From CAYVAP01 sp964521065 (GTDB lineage: Bacteria; Bacteroidota; Bacteroidia; J057), in the NCBI GenBank assembly GCA_964521065.1, contig CAZFPQ010000002.1, forward strand, positions 22,047 to 86,046: a DNA stretch of 64,000 nucleotides, written 5' to 3'. The translations under genes were made by a program, and so were the position numbers. Under the pieces are notes generated by a model that was not told where the DNA came from, ran no database searches, and saw nothing but the letters and a program-made list of their open reading frames with translations. Position 1 is the first letter of the stretch; each line of letters begins with the position of its first letter. Below are positions 44,541 through 54,900 of the stretch, piece by piece.

Positions 44541-46640
44541 ATGAACGTAAAGTCGTTTTCTCATGTGGAATATCTCTGGGACGAAGCGAAAGCTTTGGAA
44601 CTCGATGGAGATGAGGTGGCTCTCTTCCTATACCGGTCCAATATTCTGGGTGCAGACTTGCGCATCACCAATTTTGGTGGCGGCAATACCAGCTGCAAAA
44701 CCGTTGAGAAAGACCCTTTAACCGGGCAAGAGACAGAGGTAATGTGGGTAAAAGGTTCGGGGGGTGACATTGGTACCCTCACCCGGGCGGGGATCGCGGG
44801 CTTGTATACCGACCGGCTAAGGGCATTAAAGAATATTTATCGAGGTCTCGAACACGAAGATGAAATGGTTGGGCTATTCTACCATTGTATTTACGACCTA
44901 GATAGCCGGGCCCCTTCTATCGATACCGCATTGCATGGCCTTCTTCCTTTTAAACATATAGATCACCTTCATCCGGACGCACTTATTGCCATAGCGGCGG
45001 CAGAAGACAGCCAAGCCATCACCAAGGAAATATGGGGAGATAGCATGGGATGGATTCCCTGGCAGAGGCCTGGCTTTGACCTGGGACTACAATTAGAAAA
45101 ATGCCTCAACGAAAACCCTGGTATTCGAGGTATTGTCCTAGGTGGGCATGGCTTATTTACCTGGGGAGACAGCTCCTATGACTGCTACATGAATAGCTTG
45201 GAGGTAATTGAGCAAGCTTCTGTATACATTGAAGAGCGTCTAGGGAAGGAAAGACCCGTTTTTGGAGGACCTAAAATAGAAAGCTTAGAGGAGGGAAGTC
45301 GTAAAAAGCAGGCGGCCAAACTGGCTCCTATTCTTAGAGGTCTTTGTTCCAGTGAAAAGCGAATGATTGGCCACTTCACTGACGATGAAAGGGTACTTGC
45401 CTTTATCAATAGCCACGACTTAGACAAATTGGCCCCGCTAGGCACTTCTTGTCCAGATCACTTCCTACGCACCAAAATCCAACCCTTGGTCTTAGATCTA
45501 GCCGCAGATGCAGATCTAAGTCTGGTAGATGAAGTTAAAGCCCAGCTCATACCCAGCTTTGAACAATATCGCCGGGAATATGCCGAATATTATGAAAGCT
45601 GTAAGCATCCCAATAGTCCCGCTATGCGCGACCCAAATCCAGTGGTCATTTTATATCCTGGCGTGGGCATGTTTACTTTTGCAAAAAACAAACAAACTGC
45701 GCGGGTGGCGAGTGAGTTTTACCTCAATGCCATCAATGTCATGCGGGGGGCTGAAGCCATCTCCAAGTACACAGCCCTTTCTAGGCAAGAAGCCTTCAAC
45801 ATCGAATACTGGCTTTTAGAAGAAGCCAAATTACAACGTCAGCCAGCAGAAAAACCCCTTTCGCGTAAAGTTGCCCTGATCACCGGTGCGGGAGGAGGAA
45901 TTGGCAAAGCCATAGCTGACAAACTAGCCAAGGAAGGAGCCAATGTGGTCCTAACAGATATTTCCGAAGAGCGACTGGTCGAGGCCAATGCATCCTACAA
46001 AAGGGATGTTTCAACCTACTCTAAATGCAACGTTCGCAGCAAAGAAGACATTCAAAATGCATTTGAGCATGCATGCTTAGAGTTTGGGGGAGTTGACATA
46101 GTTGTCCACTCTGCAGGATTGGCCATATCGAAGTCTTTGGAAGATCATAGCGAATCAGATTGGGACATCCTTCAAGACGTTCTCGTAAAAGGTCAGTTTT
46201 TATTGGATCAGGAGGGTGTACAGATCATGCGGAAGCAAGGGATTGGAGGTAACATCGTGCACATTGCATCCAAAAATGGGTTGGTATCTGGCCCCAATAA
46301 TGTGGGCTATGGCACGGCCAAAGCTGCCCAGCAGCATATGACTCGATTATTGGCAGCCGAATTGGGCAAAGAGAAAATCCGCGTCAACACGGTCAATCCT
46401 GACGGGGTGATCGTAGGCAGTAAAATTTGGGAGGGAGATTGGGCTAAAGGGCGAGCAAAGGCCCATGGGATTTCAGTAGAGGACCTACCTGCCCACTATG
46501 CCAAAAGAAACCTTATAAATGAGATCATATATCCAGAAGACATTGCCAATGGAGTGTTTGCCTTAGTAGGCATACTGGACAAGAGCACCGGCAATACCAT
46601 AAATGTAGATGGAGGCATGGCCCCTGCCTTTGTCAGATAG
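44541..46640 (+). CDS. Bifunctional rhamnulose-1-phosphate aldolase / L-lactaldehyde dehydrogenase
   Basis: A 699-residue cytoplasmic fusion. Residues 1-400 are a class II aldolase/adducin domain (RITNFGGGNTSCK, MWVKGSGGDIGTL, IRGIVLGGHGLFTWGD, where the His supplies metal ligands). Residues 435-699 are a short-chain dehydrogenase with the NAD motif ALITGAGGGIGKA near 445, VVHSAGLA, the catalytic Tyr590-x-x-x-Lys594 (YGTAK) and a VDGGMAPAF end. In Bacteroidota and others such RhaEW-type proteins split L-rhamnulose-1-phosphate to DHAP and L-lactaldehyde and oxidise the latter to L-lactate. First gene of the operon divergent from araC, and followed by a strong hairpin before the isomerase. Confidence 0.9.
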   Translation: MNVKSFSHVEYLWDEAKALELDGDEVALFLYRSNILGADLRITNFGGGNTSCKTVEKDPLTGQETEVMWVKGSGGDIGTLTRAGIAGLYTDRLRALKNIYRGLEHEDEMVGLFYHCIYDLDSRAPSIDTALHGLLPFKHIDHLHPDALIAIAAAEDSQAITKEIWGDSMGWIPWQRPGFDLGLQLEKCLNENPGIRGIVLGGHGLFTWGDSSYDCYMNSLEVIEQASVYIEERLGKERPVFGGPKIESLEEGSRKKQAAKLAPILRGLCSSEKRMIGHFTDDERVLAFINSHDLDKLAPLGTSCPDHFLRTKIQPLVLDLAADADLSLVDEVKAQLIPSFEQYRREYAEYYESCKHPNSPAMRDPNPVVILYPGVGMFTFAKNKQTARVASEFYLNAINVMRGAEAISKYTALSRQEAFNIEYWLLEEAKLQRQPAEKPLSRKVALITGAGGGIGKAIADKLAKEGANVVLTDISEERLVEANASYKRDVSTYSKCNVRSKEDIQNAFEHACLEFGGVDIVVHSAGLAISKSLEDHSESDWDILQDVLVKGQFLLDQEGVQIMRKQGIGGNIVHIASKNGLVSGPNNVGYGTAKAAQQHMTRLLAAELGKEKIRVNTVNPDGVIVGSKIWEGDWAKGRAKAHGISVEDLPAHYAKRNLINEIIYPEDIANGVFALVGILDKSTGNTINVDGGMAPAFVR

Positions 46641-46676
46641 ATTAGTAGTAGTAGTCTTTTTATTTGCACACACATC

Positions 46677-46707
46677 GGTCGGGGAAACGTAGTTCCCCGA
46701 CCCTTTT
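46677..46707 (+). terminator. Strong intra-operon hairpin (attenuator or processing site)
   Basis: GGTCGGGGAA (46677-46686) and TTCCCCGACC (46693-46702) form a perfect 10-bp GC-rich stem with loop ACGTAG, followed by CTTTT. It lies between the aldolase/dehydrogenase and isomerase genes, 21 bp before the isomerase ATG. It has the form of a Rho-independent terminator with a short T-run, so partial termination or protection of the upstream mRNA 3' end is likely. Confidence 0.75.
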
Positions 46708-46727
46708 ACCGCCCTCAATGAACCACT

Positions 46728-48011
46728 ATGCATATATCCCGAGATCAAATTGAGTCCATCAATAAAACATCCTACGCGGAGCATTATAAGCAGCTAGAAG
46801 TGCTAAGTAGTCAGCTTGATAAGCGGGGATTAAACGTAGAGCAGTTAATAAAAAAGATCGAGTCTTTTCAGGTTGCCATCCCTAGCTGGGCCCTTGGCGC
46901 CGGAGGGACTAGATTTGGACGATTCTCTTTTGGCGGAGAACCTTCCAATCTGGAAGAGAAAATAGATGATATCGGGATCATCCACGCCATCACCCAATCA
47001 GCCGGAGCTATTTCTTTGCATATCCCTTGGGATATTCCCCAGGACCCCAAAGCTATCCAAGAGCGAGCAGCTTCACATGGGATTGTATTTGATGCCATGA
47101 ATTCCAATACATTCCAAGATCAGCCTAACCAGAAATTTAGCTACAAATATGGCTCTCTGGGGAACCGAGATTCCTCCGTAAGAGCAGCGGCAGTAACGCA
47201 TAACAAGGAAGTAATCGACATGGGAGTCTCCTTAGGCTCCAAAAGCCTAACCGTCTGGTTATCAGATGGGTCATCTTTCCCTGGGCAGCTAAACTTTCGG
47301 AAGGCTTTGGCTAGGACTTTGGAAAGTCTCAAAGAGATTTATGCCTACATGCCTGATGACTGGAAACTTTACATAGAGTATAAGCCATACGAGCCCAGCT
47401 TTTACAGCACGGTAATACAGGACTGGGGAACTTCTCACCTTTTGGCCAATGAATGTGGAGAAAACGCCTATTGCCTCGTGGACCTTGGCCATCATCTTCC
47501 CAATACCAACATTGAACAGATTGTTGCGACACTACTCTGGCGGGGAAAGCTGGGTGGCTTTCATTTCAATGATAGCAAGTATGGCGATGACGACCTGACC
47601 GTGGGTAGCCTCAAGCCCTATCAACTCTTCTTGATTTTCAACGAGTTGGTGTATGGCATGGAAAACAACGAAGCCAACAATCCCGATCTGGCATGGATGA
47701 TAGACGCCAGTCATAACGTCAAAGACCCTCTCGAAGACCTTCTTCAAAGCCTGGAAGCCATTCGGCTTGCCTATGCCCAAGCCTTGATCGTAGATAGAGA
47801 TGAGTTAGATCATTTAAGAGGTCAAAATGAAGTAGTCCTTACCCAAGAATTGCTACAGGATGCCTACCGTACAGACCTAAGGCCTCTGGTGAGGGAGGCC
47901 AGACGCAGATCTGGAGGTGCCCTTGACCCCATTCACTGCTACAGAAAGGCTGAGATCCGTAAAAGTCTAATTGCCGAAAGAGGCTGGGAAACCATCGCAA
48001 CAGGATTATAA
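46728..48011 (+). CDS. rhaI: L-rhamnose isomerase, RhaI type (TIM barrel)
   Basis: A 427-residue cytoplasmic enzyme of the xylose-isomerase-like TIM-barrel fold. Marks are VAIPSWALGAGGTRFGRF near residue 50, ISLHIPWDIPQDP, FDAMNSNTFQDQP, the metal-binding region YIEYKPYEPSFY, CLVDLGHHLPNTNIEQ, GGFHFNDSKYGDDDL and WMIDASHNVKDPLED. The acidic and His residues of these strands match the two metal sites of Pseudomonas-type RhaI. It converts L-rhamnose to L-rhamnulose, the first cytoplasmic step. Its stop overlaps the start of the kinase gene (TAATG), which shows translational coupling. Confidence 0.9.
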   Translation: MHISRDQIESINKTSYAEHYKQLEVLSSQLDKRGLNVEQLIKKIESFQVAIPSWALGAGGTRFGRFSFGGEPSNLEEKIDDIGIIHAITQSAGAISLHIPWDIPQDPKAIQERAASHGIVFDAMNSNTFQDQPNQKFSYKYGSLGNRDSSVRAAAVTHNKEVIDMGVSLGSKSLTVWLSDGSSFPGQLNFRKALARTLESLKEIYAYMPDDWKLYIEYKPYEPSFYSTVIQDWGTSHLLANECGENAYCLVDLGHHLPNTNIEQIVATLLWRGKLGGFHFNDSKYGDDDLTVGSLKPYQLFLIFNELVYGMENNEANNPDLAWMIDASHNVKDPLEDLLQSLEAIRLAYAQALIVDRDELDHLRGQNEVVLTQELLQDAYRTDLRPLVREARRRSGGALDPIHCYRKAEIRKSLIAERGWETIATGL

Positions 48012-49315
48012 TGAAAGTAAGGGGCATCTTCGATATCGGAAAAACCAACAAAAAGTTCTTTCTCTTCGATGAGAGCTTGAAGGAGGTATACAGGGATTAT
48101 ACCCGTTTTGAGGAAACTCAAGACGATGAAGGTTTTCCTTGCGACGATGTTGTAGCCATCAAGAGCTGGATTGGTGAGATCTTCCGGCAAGTCTCACAAG
48201 AAGGTCAATTCGAAATCGTATCCCTCAATTTCTCTGCTTATGGAGCCAGCTTTGTCCACCTAGACAAAGAAGGGAAGGTAATTGCCCCCTTGTATAACTA
48301 TCTAAAGCCTTACCCAAAAGATCTTTTGGATTCTTTTCATCACAAGTATGGAGAGGAATTGAATCTGGCCACTGAGACGGCATCTCCCCCCCTAGGAATG
48401 CTCAACTCTGGGCTTCAGCTATATTGGCTCAAGCATACACATCCCGAGAAATTCAAGAAAATCAGATGGTCTCTTCACCTTCCTCAGTATTTGAGCTACC
48501 TATTTACCGGTATTCCACTCAGTGAATATACCAGTGTTGGTTGTCACACCATGCTTTGGGATTACGAAAAAGGTGATTATCACCGCTGGGTTTACGCGGA
48601 GGGGATTGACCACATATTGCCCCCTTTGGTAGAGACGGGACACAAGATTCATCATAAAACAGAAAAAACAGAGCTCAGCATTGGTGTTGGAATCCATGAC
48701 AGTTCGGCTGCCTTGCTACCCTACCAAAAACTGAGTAATGACCCCTTTCTGCTTTTGTCTACTGGAACTTGGAGCATCAGTCTCAACCCTTTCAACAACG
48801 AAGCCTTAACCCAAGATCAACTCCAAAAAGATTGCCTAAACTTCATGGGGATAAAAGGCAATACGGTGAGGGCATCACGACTTTTTCTTGGGAATGAATA
48901 TAAAATATGGGCCCGACAGTTGGCAGATCACTTTCATCAACCCTATGAAAAGCATTCCTCGGTACCCATTGACCACCAGATCTTAGAATCCTTAGGTCGC
49001 TTCCCTGCCAACACCTTTCACTGGGAGAGCCTGTCCAAGACAGCCTGCCGCTGTTCCGAAACAAACTTGAATCAGTTCGAATCTTATGAGACTGCCTATC
49101 ACAAATTGATGCAGGAATTGGTCAATCTCCAGGTGGAAATCTTGCTCCTGGCCAAAGGGAAAAGTCCTATCCAAAAGATTTTTATCGATGGCGGATTTGC
49201 CGACAATCAGCTATTCATCCACCTGCTGAAACAACGATTAACTGGCTTTGACATTCAGGCTACGAAAACCCCACTTGGCTCTGCCAAAGGGGCAGCCATG
49301 GTTTTGAATAACTAA
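48011..49315 (+). CDS. FGGY-family carbohydrate kinase, probable L-rhamnulokinase
   Basis: A 434-residue kinase. The N-terminal phosphate loop is FDIGKTNKKFFLFD. Next are FSAYGASFVHLDKEG, the sugar-binding HDSSAALLPY and the ATP-binding LLLSTGTWSISLNPF, with IFIDGGFADNQLFIHLLKQR and TPLGSAKGAA at the end. The family ATP-dependently phosphorylates ketoses; coupling to RhaI and the aldolase argues for L-rhamnulose at O1. Its ATG shares a base with the isomerase stop. Slightly shorter than E. coli RhaB (about 489 residues by recollection). L-fuculose is the other possible substrate. Confidence 0.85.
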   Translation: MKVRGIFDIGKTNKKFFLFDESLKEVYRDYTRFEETQDDEGFPCDDVVAIKSWIGEIFRQVSQEGQFEIVSLNFSAYGASFVHLDKEGKVIAPLYNYLKPYPKDLLDSFHHKYGEELNLATETASPPLGMLNSGLQLYWLKHTHPEKFKKIRWSLHLPQYLSYLFTGIPLSEYTSVGCHTMLWDYEKGDYHRWVYAEGIDHILPPLVETGHKIHHKTEKTELSIGVGIHDSSAALLPYQKLSNDPFLLLSTGTWSISLNPFNNEALTQDQLQKDCLNFMGIKGNTVRASRLFLGNEYKIWARQLADHFHQPYEKHSSVPIDHQILESLGRFPANTFHWESLSKTACRCSETNLNQFESYETAYHKLMQELVNLQVEILLLAKGKSPIQKIFIDGGFADNQLFIHLLKQRLTGFDIQATKTPLGSAKGAAMVLNN

Positions 49316-49335
49316 CCCTTGAATACCCTAATTCG

Positions 49336-50541
49336 ATGAGTACCCCCTTCGATCCGAGATATCCTGACATTTCATACCTAAGAGACCGGGCAAAACGCCG
49401 GATACCCCGCTTTGCTTTCGAGTATCTGGACGGAGGGTGTAATGCTGAGGTAAATCTCCATAGAAATACAGCTGAAATAAGGGAGGTACAACTAAGGCCT
49501 TACTACCTGCGAGAGCAAAATGAAATTTCCTTGCAAACTACCCTTTTTGGACATACTTATGACGCTCCTTTTGGCATTGCCCCCATTGGTTTACAAGGGT
49601 TGATGTGGCCCAAGGCTTCAGAAATTTTAGCCAAGGCAGCTTTCGAACACAACATCCCCTATATCCTAAGCACTGTCGGTACCGCAAGCATAGAAACGAT
49701 AGCCAAAATCACGGAAGGGAATGCTTGGTTTCAATTGTATCACCCCGCGGAAGCAGTCATCCGAAATGATTTACTTAATCGGGCCCAGGCTGCAGGTTAT
49801 CCCGTCTTGGTGATCCTAGCAGATGTCCCCAGCTTTGGGTATCGCTCCAAAGAAATCAAGAACGGATTGGCCATTCCGCCCCGAATGACCGCGCGGAACA
49901 TCGCCCAGATCATGAGTCACCCAAACTGGGCTTTACAGACGCTATTTGCCGGGCAACCTACCTTCAAAACCTTAGCTCCCTACATTCCTAAAGGAATGAG
50001 TTTGCGCCACCTAGGCTTGTTCATGAACAAAACTTTCTCTGGTAAGCTCAACGAAGAACGGGTCCGTCAGATTAGGGACCTCTGGAAAGGCAAACTAGTA
50101 CTTAAGGGTGTCGCCAGTGAAGAAGATGCAGATAAAGCGGTTAGCTGGGGGGTCGATGGGCTGATCTTGTCCAACCATGGCGGGCGCCAGCTAGACGCAG
50201 GCCCCTCTGCCATCAGCACGGTAGGTCCTATAGCCGATGCCTACAAGGATAAAGTCACCATCATGATGGACAGTGGGATCCGTACGGGCCCCGATATTGC
50301 TGCCACCCTTGCGAGCGGCGCTGATTTTACTTTCTTAGGCCGCTCTTTCATGTATGGGGTAGCGGCTTTAGGAAAAAAAGGAGGCACCCACACCATCTCC
50401 CTACTTACCAGACAGCTTCAACAAGTGATGCAGCAATTAGGCTGTGAAAAGGTGTCTCACCTTCCTCAATTCTTGATTCCCAAAAACTACTACTTAAATG
50501 CAAGCCGAAGCCACGCAAATATCGCAGACCGAAGAATTTGA
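49336..50541 (+). CDS. FMN-dependent alpha-hydroxy-acid (L-lactate) dehydrogenase
   Basis: A 401-residue flavoprotein of the lactate dehydrogenase LldD/glycolate oxidase family. Marks: YFEYLDGG-like FAFEYLDGGCNAEV at the start, PIGLQGLMWPKASE, ILSTVGTASIETIA, VLVILADVPSFGYRSKEIKN, the active-site SNHGGRQLD (catalytic His) and the FMN-phosphate loop DSGIRTGPDIA with GRSFMYG. It probably oxidises L-lactate, made by the aldolase/dehydrogenase from L-lactaldehyde, to pyruvate, so completing rhamnose breakdown. It starts 20 bp after the kinase gene. Other 2-hydroxy acids are possible. Confidence 0.88.
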   Translation: MSTPFDPRYPDISYLRDRAKRRIPRFAFEYLDGGCNAEVNLHRNTAEIREVQLRPYYLREQNEISLQTTLFGHTYDAPFGIAPIGLQGLMWPKASEILAKAAFEHNIPYILSTVGTASIETIAKITEGNAWFQLYHPAEAVIRNDLLNRAQAAGYPVLVILADVPSFGYRSKEIKNGLAIPPRMTARNIAQIMSHPNWALQTLFAGQPTFKTLAPYIPKGMSLRHLGLFMNKTFSGKLNEERVRQIRDLWKGKLVLKGVASEEDADKAVSWGVDGLILSNHGGRQLDAGPSAISTVGPIADAYKDKVTIMMDSGIRTGPDIAATLASGADFTFLGRSFMYGVAALGKKGGTHTISLLTRQLQQVMQQLGCEKVSHLPQFLIPKNYYLNASRSHANIADRRI

Positions 50542-51889
50542 ACGCCAGAAGGTTCCGGCGAGCCACCTCAAGGATTGGAAAAGCTTCCTGGGGATGTATG
50601 CCGGAGAACATGCTGCAGGGACAGAATTCCTTATCGGTCCCCTCTTCTTAACGACTGGGGTAAGTGCTTTTGACCTGATCTTTGGCCTCCTGATCGGCAA
50701 CTTCCTCGCCGTACTTAGTTGGCGCTACCTCACTGCTGAGATTGCCGTCAAAAATCGCCTAACCTTATACTATCAATTAGAGAAGATCTGTGGCAGGAAG
50801 TTGGTGACCGCCTATAACCTAGCCAATGGGATCTTGTTCTGCTTCCTAGCCGGAGCCATGATCACCGTTTCCGCTACCGCCGTGGGAGTCCCCTTTGACA
50901 TGGAGATGCCTAAACTCACCGATACCACCCCTAACGGGCCTACTTGGGTAATCATCGTACTAATCATTGGCGCAGTGATATCAGTCATTGCGGCCAAGGG
51001 ATATGCCACCGTCTCTAAAGTAGCCAACTGGATGGCTCCATTCATCGTCCTGGCTTTTATTGCCTGTGGAATTGTAGCCCTGGGACAGTTGGAAGTAAAT
51101 AGCTTTGCCGACTTCTGGGCGATTTGGGGAGAAGGGAACGAACCGTTTCCTGGGCAGGTCAAATATACCTTTTGGCACGTAGTCCTATGGTCTTGGTTCT
51201 GCAACGCCGCTATGCACATAGGCATGTCGGACCTTTCGGTTTTCCGGTACGCCCAAAACCCCAAAGTGGGTTGGACCACCGCCGCAGGGATCTACATAGG
51301 CCATTACATTGCCTGGATTGCGGCCGCGCTACTGTATGCTGTATACCTAAAAACCGGAGAAGCCCAAGCCTTTTTAAGCAATGGGGAAGCCCCTCCGGTA
51401 GCACCTGGCCCCTTGGCTTACAACGCTATCGGTGTCTTCGGTATCATCGCCGTGATTCTTGCCGGGTGGACCACCGCCAATCCGACCATATACCGAGCTG
51501 GTCTGGCCTTTCAGGCTATCTCACCTGGGACCTCTACCTTTTGGGTAACCATCTTCGCTGGGGCAATCGCCACCATCGCAGGACTATTTCCCGCCTTTGC
51601 CATGAAACTCCTCGACTTTGTGGCAGTATATGGCTTCATCTTAGCGCCTGTAGGAGCAATCATCGTATTCGAACACTTTTTTGCAGAAAAACTAGGAATA
51701 CCTAAAAATTATGCGGAGCAGGCTGGGATCTCATTTAACACTTCTGTTTTCCTAGCCTGGGCGATCAGCTTTGGTGGCTTTTACCTGCTTTCGGTCTCTC
51801 AGGGAGTGTTTTTGTCCTTTCTCACCCTCCCCGCCTGGGTTCTATGTGGGGTGCTTTTCTTGATCTTTAGCAAAAGGAAATTGTCCTAG
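50498..51889 (+). CDS. NCS1-family permease (cytosine/purine permease type)
   Basis: A 463-residue inner-membrane protein with about twelve hydrophobic segments. The N-terminal region GMYAGEHAAGTEFLIGPLF and SWRYLTAEIAVKNRLTLYY, plus AAMHIGMSDLSVFRYAQN and AGWTTANPTIYRAGLAFQ, belong to the nucleobase:cation symporter-1 (CodB-like) family. Its start lies 44 bp inside the preceding oxidase gene, so the two are translationally coupled. No nucleobase metabolism gene is present, so the natural substrate here is probably linked to rhamnose or lactate metabolism, such as rhamnose, rhamnulose or lactate transport. This is inference. It is the last gene of the catabolic operon. Confidence 0.82.
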   Translation: MQAEATQISQTEEFERQKVPASHLKDWKSFLGMYAGEHAAGTEFLIGPLFLTTGVSAFDLIFGLLIGNFLAVLSWRYLTAEIAVKNRLTLYYQLEKICGRKLVTAYNLANGILFCFLAGAMITVSATAVGVPFDMEMPKLTDTTPNGPTWVIIVLIIGAVISVIAAKGYATVSKVANWMAPFIVLAFIACGIVALGQLEVNSFADFWAIWGEGNEPFPGQVKYTFWHVVLWSWFCNAAMHIGMSDLSVFRYAQNPKVGWTTAAGIYIGHYIAWIAAALLYAVYLKTGEAQAFLSNGEAPPVAPGPLAYNAIGVFGIIAVILAGWTTANPTIYRAGLAFQAISPGTSTFWVTIFAGAIATIAGLFPAFAMKLLDFVAVYGFILAPVGAIIVFEHFFAEKLGIPKNYAEQAGISFNTSVFLAWAISFGGFYLLSVSQGVFLSFLTLPAWVLCGVLFLIFSKRKLS

Positions 51890-51931
51890 GCGTCCAAAGA
51901 AACTTTAACCCTTATTCGACCCCCGAAATCT

Positions 51932-54900
51932 ATGCCCATGACTGCCTACAAATGGATTGTACTGGCCATTGCTTTTCTAAGCTATGTCTTGCCACGGATA
52001 GCCCAAGCCCAGCAACCCAACATCATTTTTATCCTTACGGATGATCAGCGATTTGACGCCTTGGGCTATGCTGGCAATGAGCTGATTCATACTCCAGAAA
52101 TGGACAAACTGGCCCAAACAGGGACCTACTTCAAGCAGGCCATGGCATCTACACCGATTTGCGCCGCCAGCCGGGCAAGTATTTTAAGTGGTCGGTATGA
52201 GCGGACCCACCGTTTTACCTTCCAAACTGGAAATGTGCGCCAAGAATACATGGACCAAGCCTATCCCAAGTTATTACGGGATGCGGGGTACGTCACGGGT
52301 TTTTATGGCAAATATGGCATTCGCTATGACGGAGAAGACAAGCTATTTGACCAATACGAGACCTATGATCGAAACAATGCATTCAAGGATAGGCGGGGTT
52401 ATTATTATAAGAAGCTAGGAGAGGATACGGTTCACCTAACTCGATACACGGGACAAAAAGCCATCGACTTTATCGATCAAGCGGATGACGGGAAGCCCTT
52501 TTGTCTCTCACTGAGCTTCAGTGCTCCACACGCCCATGACCCAGCCAAGGATCAATATTTCTGGCAGACAGAAACAGATCCTTTGCTACAAGGAACCACC
52601 ATGCCAGGCCCAGACTTGGCAGAAGACAAATACTTTGAGGCCCAGCCTGATTTCGTTCGGGCAGGCTTTAACCGCCTAAGATGGACCTGGCGCTATGACA
52701 CCCCAGAGAAGTATCAACACAGTGTAAAAGGTTATTATCGGATGATCTCAGGCGTTGACTTAGAAATAGGGAAGATCCGTGAAAAGCTAGCCGAAAAAGG
52801 CCTGGACAAAAACACTGTCATCATCCTTATGGGAGATAATGGATACTTTTTGGGGGAGAGACAGTTTGCGGGCAAATGGCTTTTGTATGACAATTCTATC
52901 AGGGTACCCTTGATCATATTTGACCCCAGAACTGAGCATCAAGATATCGATGTGCAAGTACAGAATGTTGATGTTCCTTCTACCATACTTGACCTAGCCG
53001 GTATCGAAGCACCGTCATCTTGGCAGGGCATGAGCCTTTTGCCTTTGGTCCAAAAAGAAAAAAGCAGCCTGGGGCGGGATACCGTTCTGATCGAGCATAT
53101 CTGGGAATTTCAGCACATCCCGCCAAGTGAAGGCGTGAGAACCCAGGAGTGGAAGTACTTTCGCTATGTCAATGACAAGTCCGTCGAGGAGCTTTACCAT
53201 TTGGTAAAAGATCCCAAAGAGATTAATAATCTGGCGAGTGATCCTGCTTATAGAGAGGTATTGGAGAAAATGAGAAAAAGCTGTGATGGGCTGATCCTCA
53301 AAAACAGCGACCCTTATTCTTTGCCTCCTGGCAATCTGAGTCTTGAATTTATCCGCGAGCCTTCTTTGGTTTTGCTGCAGGACTCTAAACCAGAATTTTC
53401 ATGGACGCTAGCCAAAGAGTCCGTCTTTCAAAGTGCCTATCAAATACTGGTGGCATCCTCTCAAGCCAAGATCGATAACAACATAGGTGATGTGTGGGAT
53501 AGTGGTCAGGTAAGAGGAGGCAAGTCCACGGATATTGAATATCAAGGCGCCCCATTATCATCTGGCCAGGCATACTATTGGAAGGTTAGAATTTGGGATG
53601 AAGCAAACCGCCTGTCTCAGTATGCAGCCAGTCAAACCTTCCAAATCGGGGAAGCCAAAACCTTATTAACCACGCCCAACACCATCCAAATTGACCGGAT
53701 CAAGCCCAGTTTCTTCGAAAAGCGAGGTAAAGGCTCCTACTTCATTGACTTTGGTAAGGCAGCTTTTGCCAACATGGAAATTTCTTACGAAGCCAAGCGC
53801 CCCCATGTCCTGCTGATAAGAATTGGAGAGCAATTAGAAGGAGAGAACCTCAATCGCCATCCCGAGGGGAATATTCGTTACCAAGAAATACGCCTACCAG
53901 TCAAGCGGGGGCAACATACCTACCAGTTGCCTATTCAAGCTGATGAACGCAATACCAAGTCTATCGCTGTTCAGTTACCCGACTCATTTCCGGTCCTGTT
54001 ACCATTTCGGTATGCAGAAATTGATCAAGTAAAAGGAGAACTGAAGCAAGAGGAAATAACCCAGTTGGCTTACCATAGCTATTGGGAGGATGACCAAAGC
54101 AGTTTTTCCAGCTCAAACGACATCCTTAATCAGGTATGGGACCTATGCCGCTACTCCATCAAAGCCACTACTTTTGCTGGTTATTACGTAGACGGAGACC
54201 GAGAGCGCATCCCTTACGAAGCCGATGCTTACCTGAATCAGCTCAGCCATTATAGCGTTGATCGGGAATATGCCATAGGTCGCAAGACCATTGAATACTT
54301 TTTTGAAAGTAAGCCCACCTGGCCCACTGAATGGCAACTACATGTAGCCATGATGATGTATCAAGACTACATGTACACGGGAAATGCTGAAATGATTGAA
54401 AAATATTATGAGCGATTAAAGGTCAAAACCCTGATGGATCTAGAGGTGGAAGATGGCTTTATCAGCACGGAATCCCCTCACCACAATGGCCAGTTTTTGC
54501 TTGATCTGGGCTTTCCTGATTCGACTAAGAAGCTAAGAGATATTGTGGACTGGCCACCAGAAGCAAAACGATTTGGAGGAGTGGACAAGTACCAAAAGGG
54601 GGAGCGTGATGGCTACGTGTTCAAACGGATAAATACCGTAGTAAATGGATTTTACTACCACAATATGAAGATCATGGCCACCTTTGCCCAGATCCTCGAT
54701 AAGCCAAGCGAAGCCCTCGACTTTGAACTACGAGCCGCTAAGGTCAAAAAGTCCATCAATGAACTGCTGTTTGATGAGGAAGCGGGATACTACGTTGACG
54801 GAATAGGAACCGACCATGGATCTCTGCATGCCAACATGATCTTAATGGCCTTTGACCTTGTTCCTGAGAAGAGAAAAGCCACTGTGGTTGAGCACATAAA

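Noticed and set aside
46643..46655. TAGTAGTAG runs in several spacers as a regulatory element
   Set aside because: Short triplet repeats arise easily by chance and the copies differ in context, so they are only mentioned with the hairpin finding.
51124..51705. 193-codon open frame on the plus strand
   Set aside because: It is an overlapping frame inside the NCS1 permease gene, rich in Arg, His and Cys, typical of a shadow frame.
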